From assembly GCA_018665385.1 (NCBI GenBank), contig JABJDN010000048.1, forward strand, positions 1-32,717: a DNA stretch of 32,717 bases, written 5' to 3'. Below are positions 16,352-24,147 of this stretch, in pieces (positions within the stretch are counted from its first letter, which is position 1; each line of letters starts with the position of its first letter). The stretch comes from Phycisphaerae bacterium (GTDB lineage Bacteria > Planctomycetota > Phycisphaerae > Phycisphaerales > SM1A02). A program made the position numbers and the translations under genes. The notes below the pieces were generated by a model, which was not told the origin of the DNA, made no database searches, and saw nothing but the letters and a program-made list of their open reading frames with translations.

Positions 16352-17824
16352 ATGACGCCTCTGCAAATGCCCGATTTATCGATTGAAACCCTACAAGGAA
16401 AACGTTTCCATTTTGTAGGCATAGGTGGATGCGGAATGAGTGGGCTCGCGAGACTAATGGCGAAACATGGAGCCCAAATCCAAGGCACAGATAACGTCGA
16501 GTCTCTAGTCACAAAGGGTCTCTCTCAAGAAAGCATTTCCGTTTCTTATTGCCAAGATGGCAGCACTATCACTGGTGATATCGAGGCAATAGTCCATTCG
16601 GCAGCTATACCGCCCGAACATATTGAAATCAGTAAAGGCGATGAATTGGGGATTCCTGTTATCACCTATGCACAAATGCTCGGGTTCGTCCAATCTAATT
16701 CGACTGGGGTTTGTATTGCAGGTACACATGGCAAATCAACAACTGTTTCTATGCTATGTGCGATTCTCCTAGAATCTGGATTTGACCCCAGTTTTATTGT
16801 TGGCGCTCATTGCAATCAAATTGGTGGTTCAAGTCGTGTAGGGGCAAAGACAATCATGAATGGCACTTTAGAGGGTAATGCAGGAATTCTCATTAGTGAG
16901 TCTTGTGAATTTAACCGTTCGTTCCATGACCATTTTCCGAAGTTAGGACTTATTAACAATATAGAAGAAGACCATCTTGACTATTACCACTCCCTCGATG
17001 CAATCATCGAATCATTTCGCGGGTTTGCAAAACGTATTCCTCACGAGAAAGATGGCGGGTATTTGCTCATTGCACACGACGAAGCGCATAGGCATACGGT
17101 AACTCCCGGTCTTGAATGCAAAGTAGAAACATTCGGATTTCACCCAGAAGCGGACTACCAAATTATCTTTGACCCAAGCGTGCAGCGTGTTGGAATTCTT
17201 AGAGATGGCATGTGGACAATTCAGTGGACAAATTCTATGCCAGGGTCTCACAACGCACTGAATGCAGCTGCCGCTGCTATTCTTGCTTCAAAGTTAGGTC
17301 TCGATTGGGAACTCATGCTTGAATCGCTTGAACAATTCACAGGCTTAGATAGACGCTTACAAAACCTTGGCACATTCCCATGCAAGGATGGTGGAGCAGC
17401 CACAGTATTCGACGATTATGGTCACCACCCAACAGAAATAGAGATGACCCTAAAAGCACTACGCTCATCCGAACTTCCGAAGCGGTTAATTTGTGTTTTC
17501 CAACCGCATCAACATAGCAGGACTCGATTCTTGTTAGATCAGTTTGCCCAAAGTTTTTCATCTGCAGACGAAATCATCGTTCCCCATATTTATTTTGTTC
17601 GGGACTCGGAAGCAGAGCAGCAACGAGTCAGCGCTCAAGACTTAGTGGATAAACTTGATGCGCAAGGGCTCGACGCTAAACATATAAATAACTTTGATGA
17701 CATTGTCCTGCACCTTCAAGAGAATGCTCTCGATGGAGACTTAATTGTAATCATGGGCGCTGGACCTGTTACTTCAATTGCACATGCTCTTGTTGATAAC
17801 GCAAAGATGCCTTCAAGCAAATGA
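16352..17824 (+). CDS. murC: UDP-N-acetylmuramate--L-alanine ligase MurC
   Basis: Adds L-alanine to UDP-MurNAc with ATP, the first peptide step of peptidoglycan precursor synthesis in the cytoplasm. The 490-residue protein has the N-terminal nucleotide-binding FHFVGIGGCGMSGLARLM, the P-loop GTHGKSTT (starting at about residue 124), the substrate segment LINNIEEDHLDYY, and the C-terminal DDYGHHPTEIEMTLKALR with FQPHQHSRTR. All are diagnostic of MurC among the Mur ligases. It opens a block of murB, ddl and an ftsQ-like gene and overlaps murB by ATGA. The 81-base gap upstream separates it from the divergent response regulator. Its presence shows a peptidoglycan-making cell. Confidence 0.96.
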   Translation: MTPLQMPDLSIETLQGKRFHFVGIGGCGMSGLARLMAKHGAQIQGTDNVESLVTKGLSQESISVSYCQDGSTITGDIEAIVHSAAIPPEHIEISKGDELGIPVITYAQMLGFVQSNSTGVCIAGTHGKSTTVSMLCAILLESGFDPSFIVGAHCNQIGGSSRVGAKTIMNGTLEGNAGILISESCEFNRSFHDHFPKLGLINNIEEDHLDYYHSLDAIIESFRGFAKRIPHEKDGGYLLIAHDEAHRHTVTPGLECKVETFGFHPEADYQIIFDPSVQRVGILRDGMWTIQWTNSMPGSHNALNAAAAAILASKLGLDWELMLESLEQFTGLDRRLQNLGTFPCKDGGAATVFDDYGHHPTEIEMTLKALRSSELPKRLICVFQPHQHSRTRFLLDQFAQSFSSADEIIVPHIYFVRDSEAEQQRVSAQDLVDKLDAQGLDAKHINNFDDIVLHLQENALDGDLIVIMGAGPVTSIAHALVDNAKMPSSK

Positions 17825-18768
17825 GCGATCCCACGCAATTTGAATTCCTCAAAAATATTGATTGCGACATCCAATTCAATGCACCTATCGGGAATATGAC
17901 CTACTTTGAGATTGGAGGACATGCAGATACGCTTGCCACTCCAAAATCTGTTGCGGGGCTACAGGAACTCCTGAGACTTTGCCATAAGCATGATTTACCC
18001 ATTCATATTCTTGGTAAAGGCGCGAACCTTCTTGTAGATGACACTGGTGTTGATGGGGTTGTCATTTCACTCTTGCACGATTGTTTCAAAACTACAGCAT
18101 TCGATGAACAGTCAGGCAACCATAACTTGCATTGCATGGCTGGCGCAGATTTAAGCAAAACGATCATGCAAACTGCACGCGATGGCATGCACGGCCTAGA
18201 AAGCCTTGCTGGAATACCTGCAACTATCGGTGGTGGTATTCGAATGAATGCAGGTGGCAAATATGGTTCCATAAGCGACAACCTAACCTCTGTACATTGC
18301 CTTTCGTCGAAAGGCGAACTCGTCGTATACAACATTGATGAACTTGAATTTTCTTATAGGCACAGCAATATTATTGAACCCTTGATTCTATCGGGCACAT
18401 TTGCTCTTACCTCTGAGGATCCTGAAGTTGTTCGCGAGAGAGTCAAAGATATTTTTGCGTGGAAAAAATCAATGCAACCCTTGGCGGACACTTCCGCTGG
18501 TTGCGCCTTTAAGAACCCTGTGGATGAAAATGGCCAACGAATTTCAGCAGGCAAGTTGATAGACCAATCTGGTTTAAAAGGAACCAGTAAGGGAGGCGCT
18601 TCAGTGAGTCAACAACATGCAAATTTTATTACAACATCAAAAGGTGCCACTGCTCAAGATGTCATTTCTGTCATGAATACGATTGAAAAAAAAGTCTTCG
18701 ATTACACAGGCATAACACTGCAGCGTGAAGTCGTTGTATGGTCGCGGTGCGAAGTGAGCACTACATGA
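17821..18768 (+). CDS. murB: UDP-N-acetylenolpyruvoylglucosamine reductase MurB
   Basis: An FAD enzyme that reduces UDP-GlcNAc-enolpyruvate to UDP-MurNAc using NADPH. The 315-residue protein has the FAD-binding region (LPIHILGKGANLLVDDTGVDGVVISL; GIPATIGGGIRMNAGGKYGSIS), the FSYRHSNI motif that places it with the type II-like, shorter MurBs, and SAGCAFKNP, where the proton-donating Ser of E. coli MurB is replaced by Cys. Cys at this site is known in some bacterial MurBs and is expected to be functional. QQHANFI near residue 268 is the usual C-terminal motif. Translation is coupled to murC (ATGA) and to ddl (ATGA). Confidence 0.94.
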   Translation: MSDPTQFEFLKNIDCDIQFNAPIGNMTYFEIGGHADTLATPKSVAGLQELLRLCHKHDLPIHILGKGANLLVDDTGVDGVVISLLHDCFKTTAFDEQSGNHNLHCMAGADLSKTIMQTARDGMHGLESLAGIPATIGGGIRMNAGGKYGSISDNLTSVHCLSSKGELVVYNIDELEFSYRHSNIIEPLILSGTFALTSEDPEVVRERVKDIFAWKKSMQPLADTSAGCAFKNPVDENGQRISAGKLIDQSGLKGTSKGGASVSQQHANFITTSKGATAQDVISVMNTIEKKVFDYTGITLQREVVVWSRCEVSTT

Positions 18769-19667
18769 GTGGTGCCTCTATCACTGTTCTCATGGGTGGA
18801 CCAGATGCTGAGCGGGATATTTCTATTCATTCTGGCCAAGCAATCGCGCATGCGTTGCGTGAGAGTGGTTCATTTCTTGTTGAAGAACTAGTTATAGACA
18901 CACCTACTATCCAAGATATCCAGAATATCCGCTGCGATGCCATCTTTCCTGCACTGCATGGCCCATTCGGCGAAGGAGGACCTTTACAAGAACTTCTTGA
19001 GCAATGTGGCAAATCATTTGTGGGTTCGGCAAGCAAACCTGCACGACATGCGATGGAGAAAGTAGCGACAAAACAAACGGCAGAAGAATTGAGCATCCTC
19101 ACCCCGAAATGGTGCCTTGTCACTAAAGAAACCAAATGCACAATTACTCCGCCACTTGTTTTGAAACCCAATGACGATGGGTCTAGCGTAGATGTTGCCA
19201 TTTGTCGTACCGATTCCGAATTACAACAGAAATGCACTGAACTACTTTGTGGGCGAAAGCAGCTTCTTGCTGAACAATATATTCAGGGTCGGGAACTTAC
19301 TGTTGGCATCGTAAACGGAAAAGTGTTGCCAATCATTGAGATTATTCCACCTGCGAACGCGCAATCGTACGACTATGAAGCAAAGTATCAAAGTGATGAA
19401 ACAGAGTATGTGGTTTCACCTGATCTTCCAAACAACAACTGCTGTGAAGTCGCATTGCAGTTATACAATGCAATGGATATTCGAGACCTTGCTCGGGTTG
19501 ATTTTCTTCTAGACCAACATGGCGCCTGCTGGTTGCTAGAGATTAATACGATGCCTGGATTCACGAACCACTCGCTTTTACCGATGGCTGCTGAGCATGC
19601 GGGCTTACCCATGGAAGATTTATGCACCCAACTTGTTTTAGCCGCTTTAGCACGACAAGTAAAGTAG
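18765..19667 (+). CDS. ddl: D-alanine--D-alanine ligase
   Basis: An ATP-grasp enzyme that makes D-Ala-D-Ala for the peptidoglycan stem peptide. With the start at 18765, which overlaps the murB stop as ATGA, the product has 300 residues; a longer in-frame ATG at 18738 lies inside murB and is less likely. Landmarks are MGGPDAERDISIHSGQ with the substrate Glu, ALHGPFGEGGPLQELLE, LKPNDDGSSVDV, LLAEQYIQGRELTVGIVNG, the Tyr in YDYEAKY and the metal-binding LLEINTMPGFTNHSLLP. The N-terminal motif differs slightly from the usual GGxSxE (GGPDAE). The residues shaping the ADP-forming active site look intact. Confidence 0.94.
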   Translation: MSGASITVLMGGPDAERDISIHSGQAIAHALRESGSFLVEELVIDTPTIQDIQNIRCDAIFPALHGPFGEGGPLQELLEQCGKSFVGSASKPARHAMEKVATKQTAEELSILTPKWCLVTKETKCTITPPLVLKPNDDGSSVDVAICRTDSELQQKCTELLCGRKQLLAEQYIQGRELTVGIVNGKVLPIIEIIPPANAQSYDYEAKYQSDETEYVVSPDLPNNNCCEVALQLYNAMDIRDLARVDFLLDQHGACWLLEINTMPGFTNHSLLPMAAEHAGLPMEDLCTQLVLAALARQVK

Positions 19668-19699
19668 AGTTGACTGCATAGTCGATGGTGTACTACGCT

Positions 19700-20557
19700 A
19701 TGGCACGAAAGAAGAAAAAGAAGGTTTCATTCGCATTTTTTACCCTCATTGGGGCAATTGGGCATATTTTTAAATCCCCTGTAGTTTTGTCTTGGGTACT
19801 AGCAATTGTGGGCTTAATAACCCTCACAGCTATGAGCGTTCCGAAACTACGTGCAACGCAGCACCCTGCATCTGATTTTACAGTTTCATTTAGTGCGCCG
19901 CCTATTTGGCTCAACGGGGTGTTACTGCAAGAACTTCAAGATGTAGCCAAACTCCAACTATCGAAGACTGAAGTAAGCCGAGAAAGCCTCATTCGTACAG
20001 CAGATGCTCTCGCTTCGACTGGCTGGTTTCTAGATGTCAGCCAGGTTCGCTGGGTTGACGAGAACGAAGCGGTCATTGACGCTACATTTCTACTTCCATA
20101 CGCTAGAGTGCAAGATGGGCTCGGCTCTGTGTATGTTGATGATAGAGGTAGGCGGTTACCCGACAGAAATGGCGAAATAGTAAATCCAAAATACCATTTC
20201 ATTTCAATCACGTCGCCCGAATTCGATAGGCCTCAACGCCCCGGTTTACAATGGAACGGCGCTGATGTTGCTGCAGGGCTTGAAGTACTTAAACTTTTGT
20301 ACAACAAACCATGGGCGACGCAAGTACACGAAATTAGCCTGCTAAAGTGGAATACTTCGAAGACCATACGTTTAGTTTCAGACTCAGCGAGCACTTTCAT
20401 TTGGGGTTCAGCGCCTGGCAATGAGAGGCCTCTTGAGTCACTAGCAACCAAAAAATTAGAGTGGCTTAACTCTATGTTCGAGAGCTCAGGGCGCATTGAT
20501 TTGGGGTCTACAGCAGAATTTGATTTAACAAATCCAACTAGAGTCTATAGAAACTAA
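19700..20557 (+). CDS. ftsQ: FtsQ/DivIB-like cell-division protein
   Basis: A 285-residue bitopic membrane protein. It has a very basic cytoplasmic tail (MARKKKKK), a single helix (PVVLSWVLAIVGLITLTAM), and a periplasmic part whose first section (ELQDVAKLQLSKTEVSRESLIRTADALASTGWFLDVSQVRWVDENEAVIDATFLLPYA) looks like a POTRA domain followed by the FtsQ beta domain (VYVDDRGRRLP). Sequence similarity to FtsQ is weak to the eye; the main support is topology and position directly after murC-murB-ddl, where ftsQ normally lies. FtsQ links the early and late divisome. ftsA and ftsZ, its normal downstream neighbours, are absent here. ATG codons at 19685 and 19700 are both in frame without a clear SD; the second gives the usual basic tail. 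Confidence 0.65.
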   Translation: MARKKKKKVSFAFFTLIGAIGHIFKSPVVLSWVLAIVGLITLTAMSVPKLRATQHPASDFTVSFSAPPIWLNGVLLQELQDVAKLQLSKTEVSRESLIRTADALASTGWFLDVSQVRWVDENEAVIDATFLLPYARVQDGLGSVYVDDRGRRLPDRNGEIVNPKYHFISITSPEFDRPQRPGLQWNGADVAAGLEVLKLLYNKPWATQVHEISLLKWNTSKTIRLVSDSASTFIWGSAPGNERPLESLATKKLEWLNSMFESSGRIDLGSTAEFDLTNPTRVYRN

Positions 20558-20590
20558 CAACTCGCCTTCCTTTTCGTTTATCTTGGGGCC

Positions 20591-22036
20591 ATGCAACACT
20601 TGTCGATACCAGCAATTGTATTTGTTTCAGATCTACTTTTTAAGTTGCTGATGATTGCTGTACTTCTGTTAAGCAAAAAGAAATCCGACTCTGCAAAAAT
20701 TGCATGGATGATCTTGATAATTGCATTACCATTTGTTGGAACTGCCGTTTATTTACTCATAGGCACTCGGCGTCTTGGAAGCCGAAGAAGAAAACGTAAT
20801 AGAGCCATCATGCAAGAAATACCTCAGAATATTTCTTGCCATATCCAAAACCCTAAACTGCACGCTCACACACAAGTTCAGAAATACAAATCCGTTGCAC
20901 ATATTGCTCAAGCAATCGGCGGCTCTGAGGTGTTACCTGGAAACAGCGCAAAATTAATTCAAGAGTCCGATGTTTTTATCGAAAATCTTGTGAACGATAT
21001 TGCAAATGCAGAAAAACACTGCCATATCCTTTCCTACATCATGCTCAACGATCAAGCTGGAGATGATGTTTCTGCAGCGCTTATTACAGCTGCTGAACGT
21101 GGGGTAACATGTCGACTACTTCTTGACTCACTTGGCTCGAAAGAATTTTTACAATCTAGTACATGCGATGAGTTACGCAATGCAGGCGTGCATGTAACGG
21201 CAGCCTTACCCGCAAATTTGTTACGTGCATTTTTTGCTCGTGTCGACTTACGTAACCACCGAAAAATTTCTGTCATAGACAATACTATTGGGTACATGGG
21301 TTCTAATAATATTGCAGAAAAAGCCTTCGCAATAAAACCGAAATTCGCTCCATGGGTTGACGCCTCTGTAAGATTGACAGGGCCAATCGTTAGAGAACTC
21401 CAGGCGATTTTTGTACAAGATTGGTGTTTAGATACAAACGACGATTTAGATGCAATACTGAAGGAATCAATCGAAATTGATGAAAAAGGATTACCTGCGC
21501 AACTAATGCCAACAGGACCCAATAGCAACAATCTTGCACTTAGCCAATTGTTGCAAACGACATTCTTTAGTGCTCAGAAAAAACTGGTCATTACCACGCC
21601 ATATTTTTCGCCGGACGATGTAACTGAATTAGCGCTTCTCATCGCTGCAAAACGCGGAGTTGATACGCACCTTGTGTTACCTGCGAAAAATGATTCCAGG
21701 CTAGTTCAAGCTGCAAGCAAAAGCAGGTATGCAATGTTGTTACAAGCCGGCGTTCAAATTCATGAATACGAAAAAGGTCTTCTTCATGCAAAAACAATTA
21801 CTTTCGATAACGAAGTCGCTTTGCTTGGTTCTGCCAATATGGATAGACGGTCGCTTGATCTCAACTTTGAAGTAAGTATGTTGGTGTACGACAGCAACTT
21901 TACGAAGGAACTGTTAAATCTTCAAGAATCCTATATGGCTCAATCCAGAAGAGTTCCAGTTGATATTTATAGACAATGGTCAATACGGCAACGTTTATGG
22001 CAAAATGCTGTCAGCCTCATAGCACCGATTTTGTAA
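20591..22036 (+). CDS. cls: Cardiolipin synthase (phospholipase D superfamily)
   Basis: Condenses phosphatidylglycerol to cardiolipin at the inner membrane. The 481-residue protein has two N-terminal transmembrane helices (SIPAIVFVSDLLFKLLMIAVLLL; AWMILIIALPFVGTAVYLLIG) and then two PLD domains with complete HKD motifs: NHRKISVIDNTIGYMGSNN near residue 222 and LLHAKTITFDNEVALLGSANMD near residue 397. This matches ClsA-type enzymes in size and layout. It follows the ftsQ-like gene after 33 bases in the same direction, so it may share the murC transcript. PLD-family members can have other phospholipid substrates, but the membrane segments make cardiolipin synthase the best reading. Confidence 0.9.
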   Translation: MQHLSIPAIVFVSDLLFKLLMIAVLLLSKKKSDSAKIAWMILIIALPFVGTAVYLLIGTRRLGSRRRKRNRAIMQEIPQNISCHIQNPKLHAHTQVQKYKSVAHIAQAIGGSEVLPGNSAKLIQESDVFIENLVNDIANAEKHCHILSYIMLNDQAGDDVSAALITAAERGVTCRLLLDSLGSKEFLQSSTCDELRNAGVHVTAALPANLLRAFFARVDLRNHRKISVIDNTIGYMGSNNIAEKAFAIKPKFAPWVDASVRLTGPIVRELQAIFVQDWCLDTNDDLDAILKESIEIDEKGLPAQLMPTGPNSNNLALSQLLQTTFFSAQKKLVITTPYFSPDDVTELALLIAAKRGVDTHLVLPAKNDSRLVQAASKSRYAMLLQAGVQIHEYEKGLLHAKTITFDNEVALLGSANMDRRSLDLNFEVSMLVYDSNFTKELLNLQESYMAQSRRVPVDIYRQWSIRQRLWQNAVSLIAPIL

Positions 22037-22144
22037 CAATAGGTAAGATAAATGGTCTATTTGGGCGCTTATGACGAACTTTGAGGGCATACAATCAGAA
22101 CTATTAGTTAGATTGGCTTTGTTAGAGCCGATATATACCTAACT

Positions 22145-22867
22145 ATGCACCGTAGTATTATCGCAATTCTTCTAATCACTGCCCTTTTAGGCATGCAAAC
22201 CAATGCACACTCTGAATACATTACTGTCAGCGGTGCAGATGGTACGTACGACCTTCATGCTGGTGAATTTAGCGGTTTGCTAGGTTCGACTGACAACCAG
22301 TTTTCAATGAGTGAACTTGATCTTCTTGCTGCGACCTTACATGGTAACGGAATCGATACTATTGGGCATCTAACCTTCTTTTTGGCAAATACAGACGCTG
22401 GAGTCTCTCTCATTGGTTTATTCGATGGCGTAGCCGTTAATGACCCAAACGGTTCGATTTCAAATCATTTCTTAGGTGTTTCTGCAACAACAAGTTCAGA
22501 TACTGATTGGTTTGCTACGGGCAATACTGGAAGCCAGACTGAGTGGTATGACCTTGGAAATGGCACGCAACTTGTGAACGCATATCTTGGCTGGGAACAC
22601 GAACAAACTTCAGCTGGCTTTGCATGGGGTGATGTTCAAACAGCGCAGGCAGGAACCGTCACGCTGTACGACATTGACCTTACAGAATTCGCAGGCGAAC
22701 CAATCCAATTCGTAACCTACGAAGACTCGCACTGGGATGTCGCCGGTACAGCAGATTTTTCCTTGATGAATCAATATGCTTTTTCATACCAGTTCGTCCC
22801 CGCGCCCGGAGCCGTTGCATTACTCGCATTAGCTGGCCTCACTGGCACGCGTCGACGTCGCATATAA
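22145..22867 (+). CDS. Secreted protein with PEP-CTERM-like (PAPGA) sorting tail
   Basis: A 240-residue exported protein of unknown function. It has a signal peptide (SIIAILLITALLGMQTNAHS), a beta-rich middle with no recognisable catalytic motif (LTFFLANTDAGVSLIGLFDGVA, VTLYDIDLTEFAGEPIQFVTYED), and a C-terminus of VPAPGAVALLALAGLTGTRRRRI. That tail has the three parts of a PEP-CTERM signal: a Pro-rich motif, a hydrophobic helix and a terminal Arg cluster. PAPGA replaces PEP, a form often seen in planctomycete proteins. Such tails are processed by exosortase-like enzymes and associated with surface or extracellular matrix proteins; no exosortase is in the window. It stands alone, 108 bases after cls, and its stop lies 22 bases from the convergent cytochrome gene. 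Confidence 0.72.
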   Translation: MHRSIIAILLITALLGMQTNAHSEYITVSGADGTYDLHAGEFSGLLGSTDNQFSMSELDLLAATLHGNGIDTIGHLTFFLANTDAGVSLIGLFDGVAVNDPNGSISNHFLGVSATTSSDTDWFATGNTGSQTEWYDLGNGTQLVNAYLGWEHEQTSAGFAWGDVQTAQAGTVTLYDIDLTEFAGEPIQFVTYEDSHWDVAGTADFSLMNQYAFSYQFVPAPGAVALLALAGLTGTRRRRI

Positions 22868-22889
22868 AACGCAATACTTCTGCAATGAA

Positions 22890-23225
22890 TTATGGGGATT
22901 CCGCTACCACAGCCGATGTAATTGTGGATTCTTCGAAATGCAATACTGCATTAATATATGCTGCCACTGCTTCCGATTCTACAGCATTAAATGCTGATTC
23001 CTTCACCATGCTTGGCAGAATACGCGACCATTTCTTCTTCGAATATCGAGTTATTCGTAATGCGTTATGACATTTCGAGCAACCATGCACGTACAAATCT
23101 CTACCTAACTCTAGCATTTCAACATTTTGAACTACACCGAGATCGTGAATAGGCGGCGCAACTTTTGCAAAATCCATGCAACTAACCGTACAGAAAGCAA
23201 CAAAAAGAATAAACAGCAGACGCAT
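22890..23225 (-). CDS. Small c-type cytochrome lipoprotein
   Basis: A 111-residue predicted lipoprotein carrying one heme c site. The signal peptide ends in CTVSC, giving a lipid-anchored C16, and the heme motif is CSKCH at residues 49-53 (GRDLYVHGCSKCHNALRI). A Met in RILPSM could be the distal heme ligand. EVAAYINAVLHF-like sequence near the end matches the last helix of class I cytochromes. It probably carries electrons in the periplasm. The start is ATG at 23225, one base into the TGA of the upstream gene (TGATG), so it is translationally coupled to the barrel protein; a TTG one codon earlier is less likely. The electron donor and acceptor are unknown. Confidence 0.75.
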   Translation of the reverse strand: MRLLFILFVAFCTVSCMDFAKVAPPIHDLGVVQNVEMLELGRDLYVHGCSKCHNALRITRYSKKKWSRILPSMVKESAFNAVESEAVAAYINAVLHFEESTITSAVVAESP

Positions 23226-23983
23226 CAAAAATCAATTCCGAATAATAATCGAACTTGCAAGTCTGGTTCGCTTTGAACGTTTGTTGCTTGGAACAATGGT
23301 GAAATTGTAATCCACCAGCCTTCTGATTGCCAAGCAATCGATGGCCCTACATAGACTACATCATCACTTTGTTGGCTCCAACCTGGAAACTCAATTTCCC
23401 AAATAGCTTGAATGCCGTATGTTAGATTTGGTTCTGGTGCATACGTTACTGCAATTGCGTTTTCTAACACGCCCTTGTCATCGTCAAGGTGTTGCCCTTC
23501 CCATTCAGCCTCGAGCGTACAGTTATATAAAATATTTACTTGATCGAGTTCCATTTCGAACAAGAGTTTACCTTCCAGTTCAAAGAAGTCATCACCGTAT
23601 TTGATTTCGCCGTAAAGACCAATTCCAACGTCATCAGGAGTTGGAGCTTGTAACTGCCAAATCGCTTCAACTGCAACATCATGGAAGTATGTATCACTTC
23701 CTTCAGAAGTTTTTTTGTAACGCCAGTCTGCAAAATACACTGCCATTTGCAAGTTTTCAGCTGCGCCCCATTCAATTGAATGACGGAATCGAACTTCGCT
23801 GTACTCAGAATCGCTTTGTTTATTTGTTTTCCATGTTGTGTATTGTTCGTACTCAACTTCGCCAACATTCATAATGTTAGGGCTATACAGCCATGGAGTT
23901 TTTCTTGATGAAGCATGCGCGAAAGACGTGCATAAAACAGTTGCAAGCACTGCAATGTGAGTTGATAATGAAGCAAAAGACAT
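23225..23983 (-). CDS. Predicted outer-membrane beta-barrel protein
   Basis: A 252-residue exported protein, not assigned to a named family. It has a cleavable signal peptide ending AHA-SS. The body is made of alternating aromatic/polar strands (VEYEQYTTWK, EVRFRHSIEWGAAENLQMAVYFADWRY, VGIGLYGEIKYGDDFFELEGKLLFEME, WWITISPLFQATN) and ends in LLFGIDF with the terminal Phe typical of outer-membrane proteins recognised by the BAM machinery. Such proteins are often annotated as hypothetical or transporter-like in Gram-negatives. The SD is clear (AAGGAA about five bases before the ATG). It is the first gene of an operon with the cytochrome lipoprotein and is preceded by a Fur-like palindrome 25 bases upstream, so metal-dependent control is possible. 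Confidence 0.6.
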   Translation of the reverse strand: MSFASLSTHIAVLATVLCTSFAHASSRKTPWLYSPNIMNVGEVEYEQYTTWKTNKQSDSEYSEVRFRHSIEWGAAENLQMAVYFADWRYKKTSEGSDTYFHDVAVEAIWQLQAPTPDDVGIGLYGEIKYGDDFFELEGKLLFEMELDQVNILYNCTLEAEWEGQHLDDDKGVLENAIAVTYAPEPNLTYGIQAIWEIEFPGWSQQSDDVVYVGPSIAWQSEGWWITISPLFQATNVQSEPDLQVRLLFGIDF

Positions 23984-24007
23984 AGTAATTCCTTAGTTGA
24001 CAATTGT

Positions 24008-24022
24008 TGAGACTGAGTCTCA
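24008..24022. promoter_or_regulatory. Fur-like 7-1-7 palindrome
   Basis: TGAGACTGAGTCTCA is a perfect 7-1-7 inverted repeat. It differs from the common Fur box TGAGAATnATTCTCA at only two symmetric positions. On the minus strand it sits in the spacer of a plausible promoter (TTGAGC, 17 bases, AACAAT), 25 bases before the barrel-protein start, where a repressor would block transcription. Fur-family binding (iron, zinc or another metal) is inferred; no fur gene is in the window. Confidence 0.55.
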
Positions 24023-24023
24023 T

Positions 24024-24076
24024 TCGCTCAAGCGAGGAATCATACAATCATCCTTCTCGCTGTGCAACCGTTGCAC
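24024..24076. promoter_or_regulatory. Two further palindromes in the divergent intergenic region
   Basis: TCGCTCAAGCGA (24024-24035, 5-2-5) and GTGCAACCGTTGCAC (24062-24076, 6-3-6) are perfect inverted repeats. They lie between the barrel-protein gene and the UPF0173 gene, beside the Fur-like palindrome. They could be operators for either divergent transcript. I cannot match them to a known regulator. Confidence 0.35.
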
Positions 24077-24147
24077 GGCTGATAAAGTGGTGCAAGTGAG
24101 TAGAAAAAATGTAAGGGGTCTGTATCTCCATTTGTTACGATGCTGAT

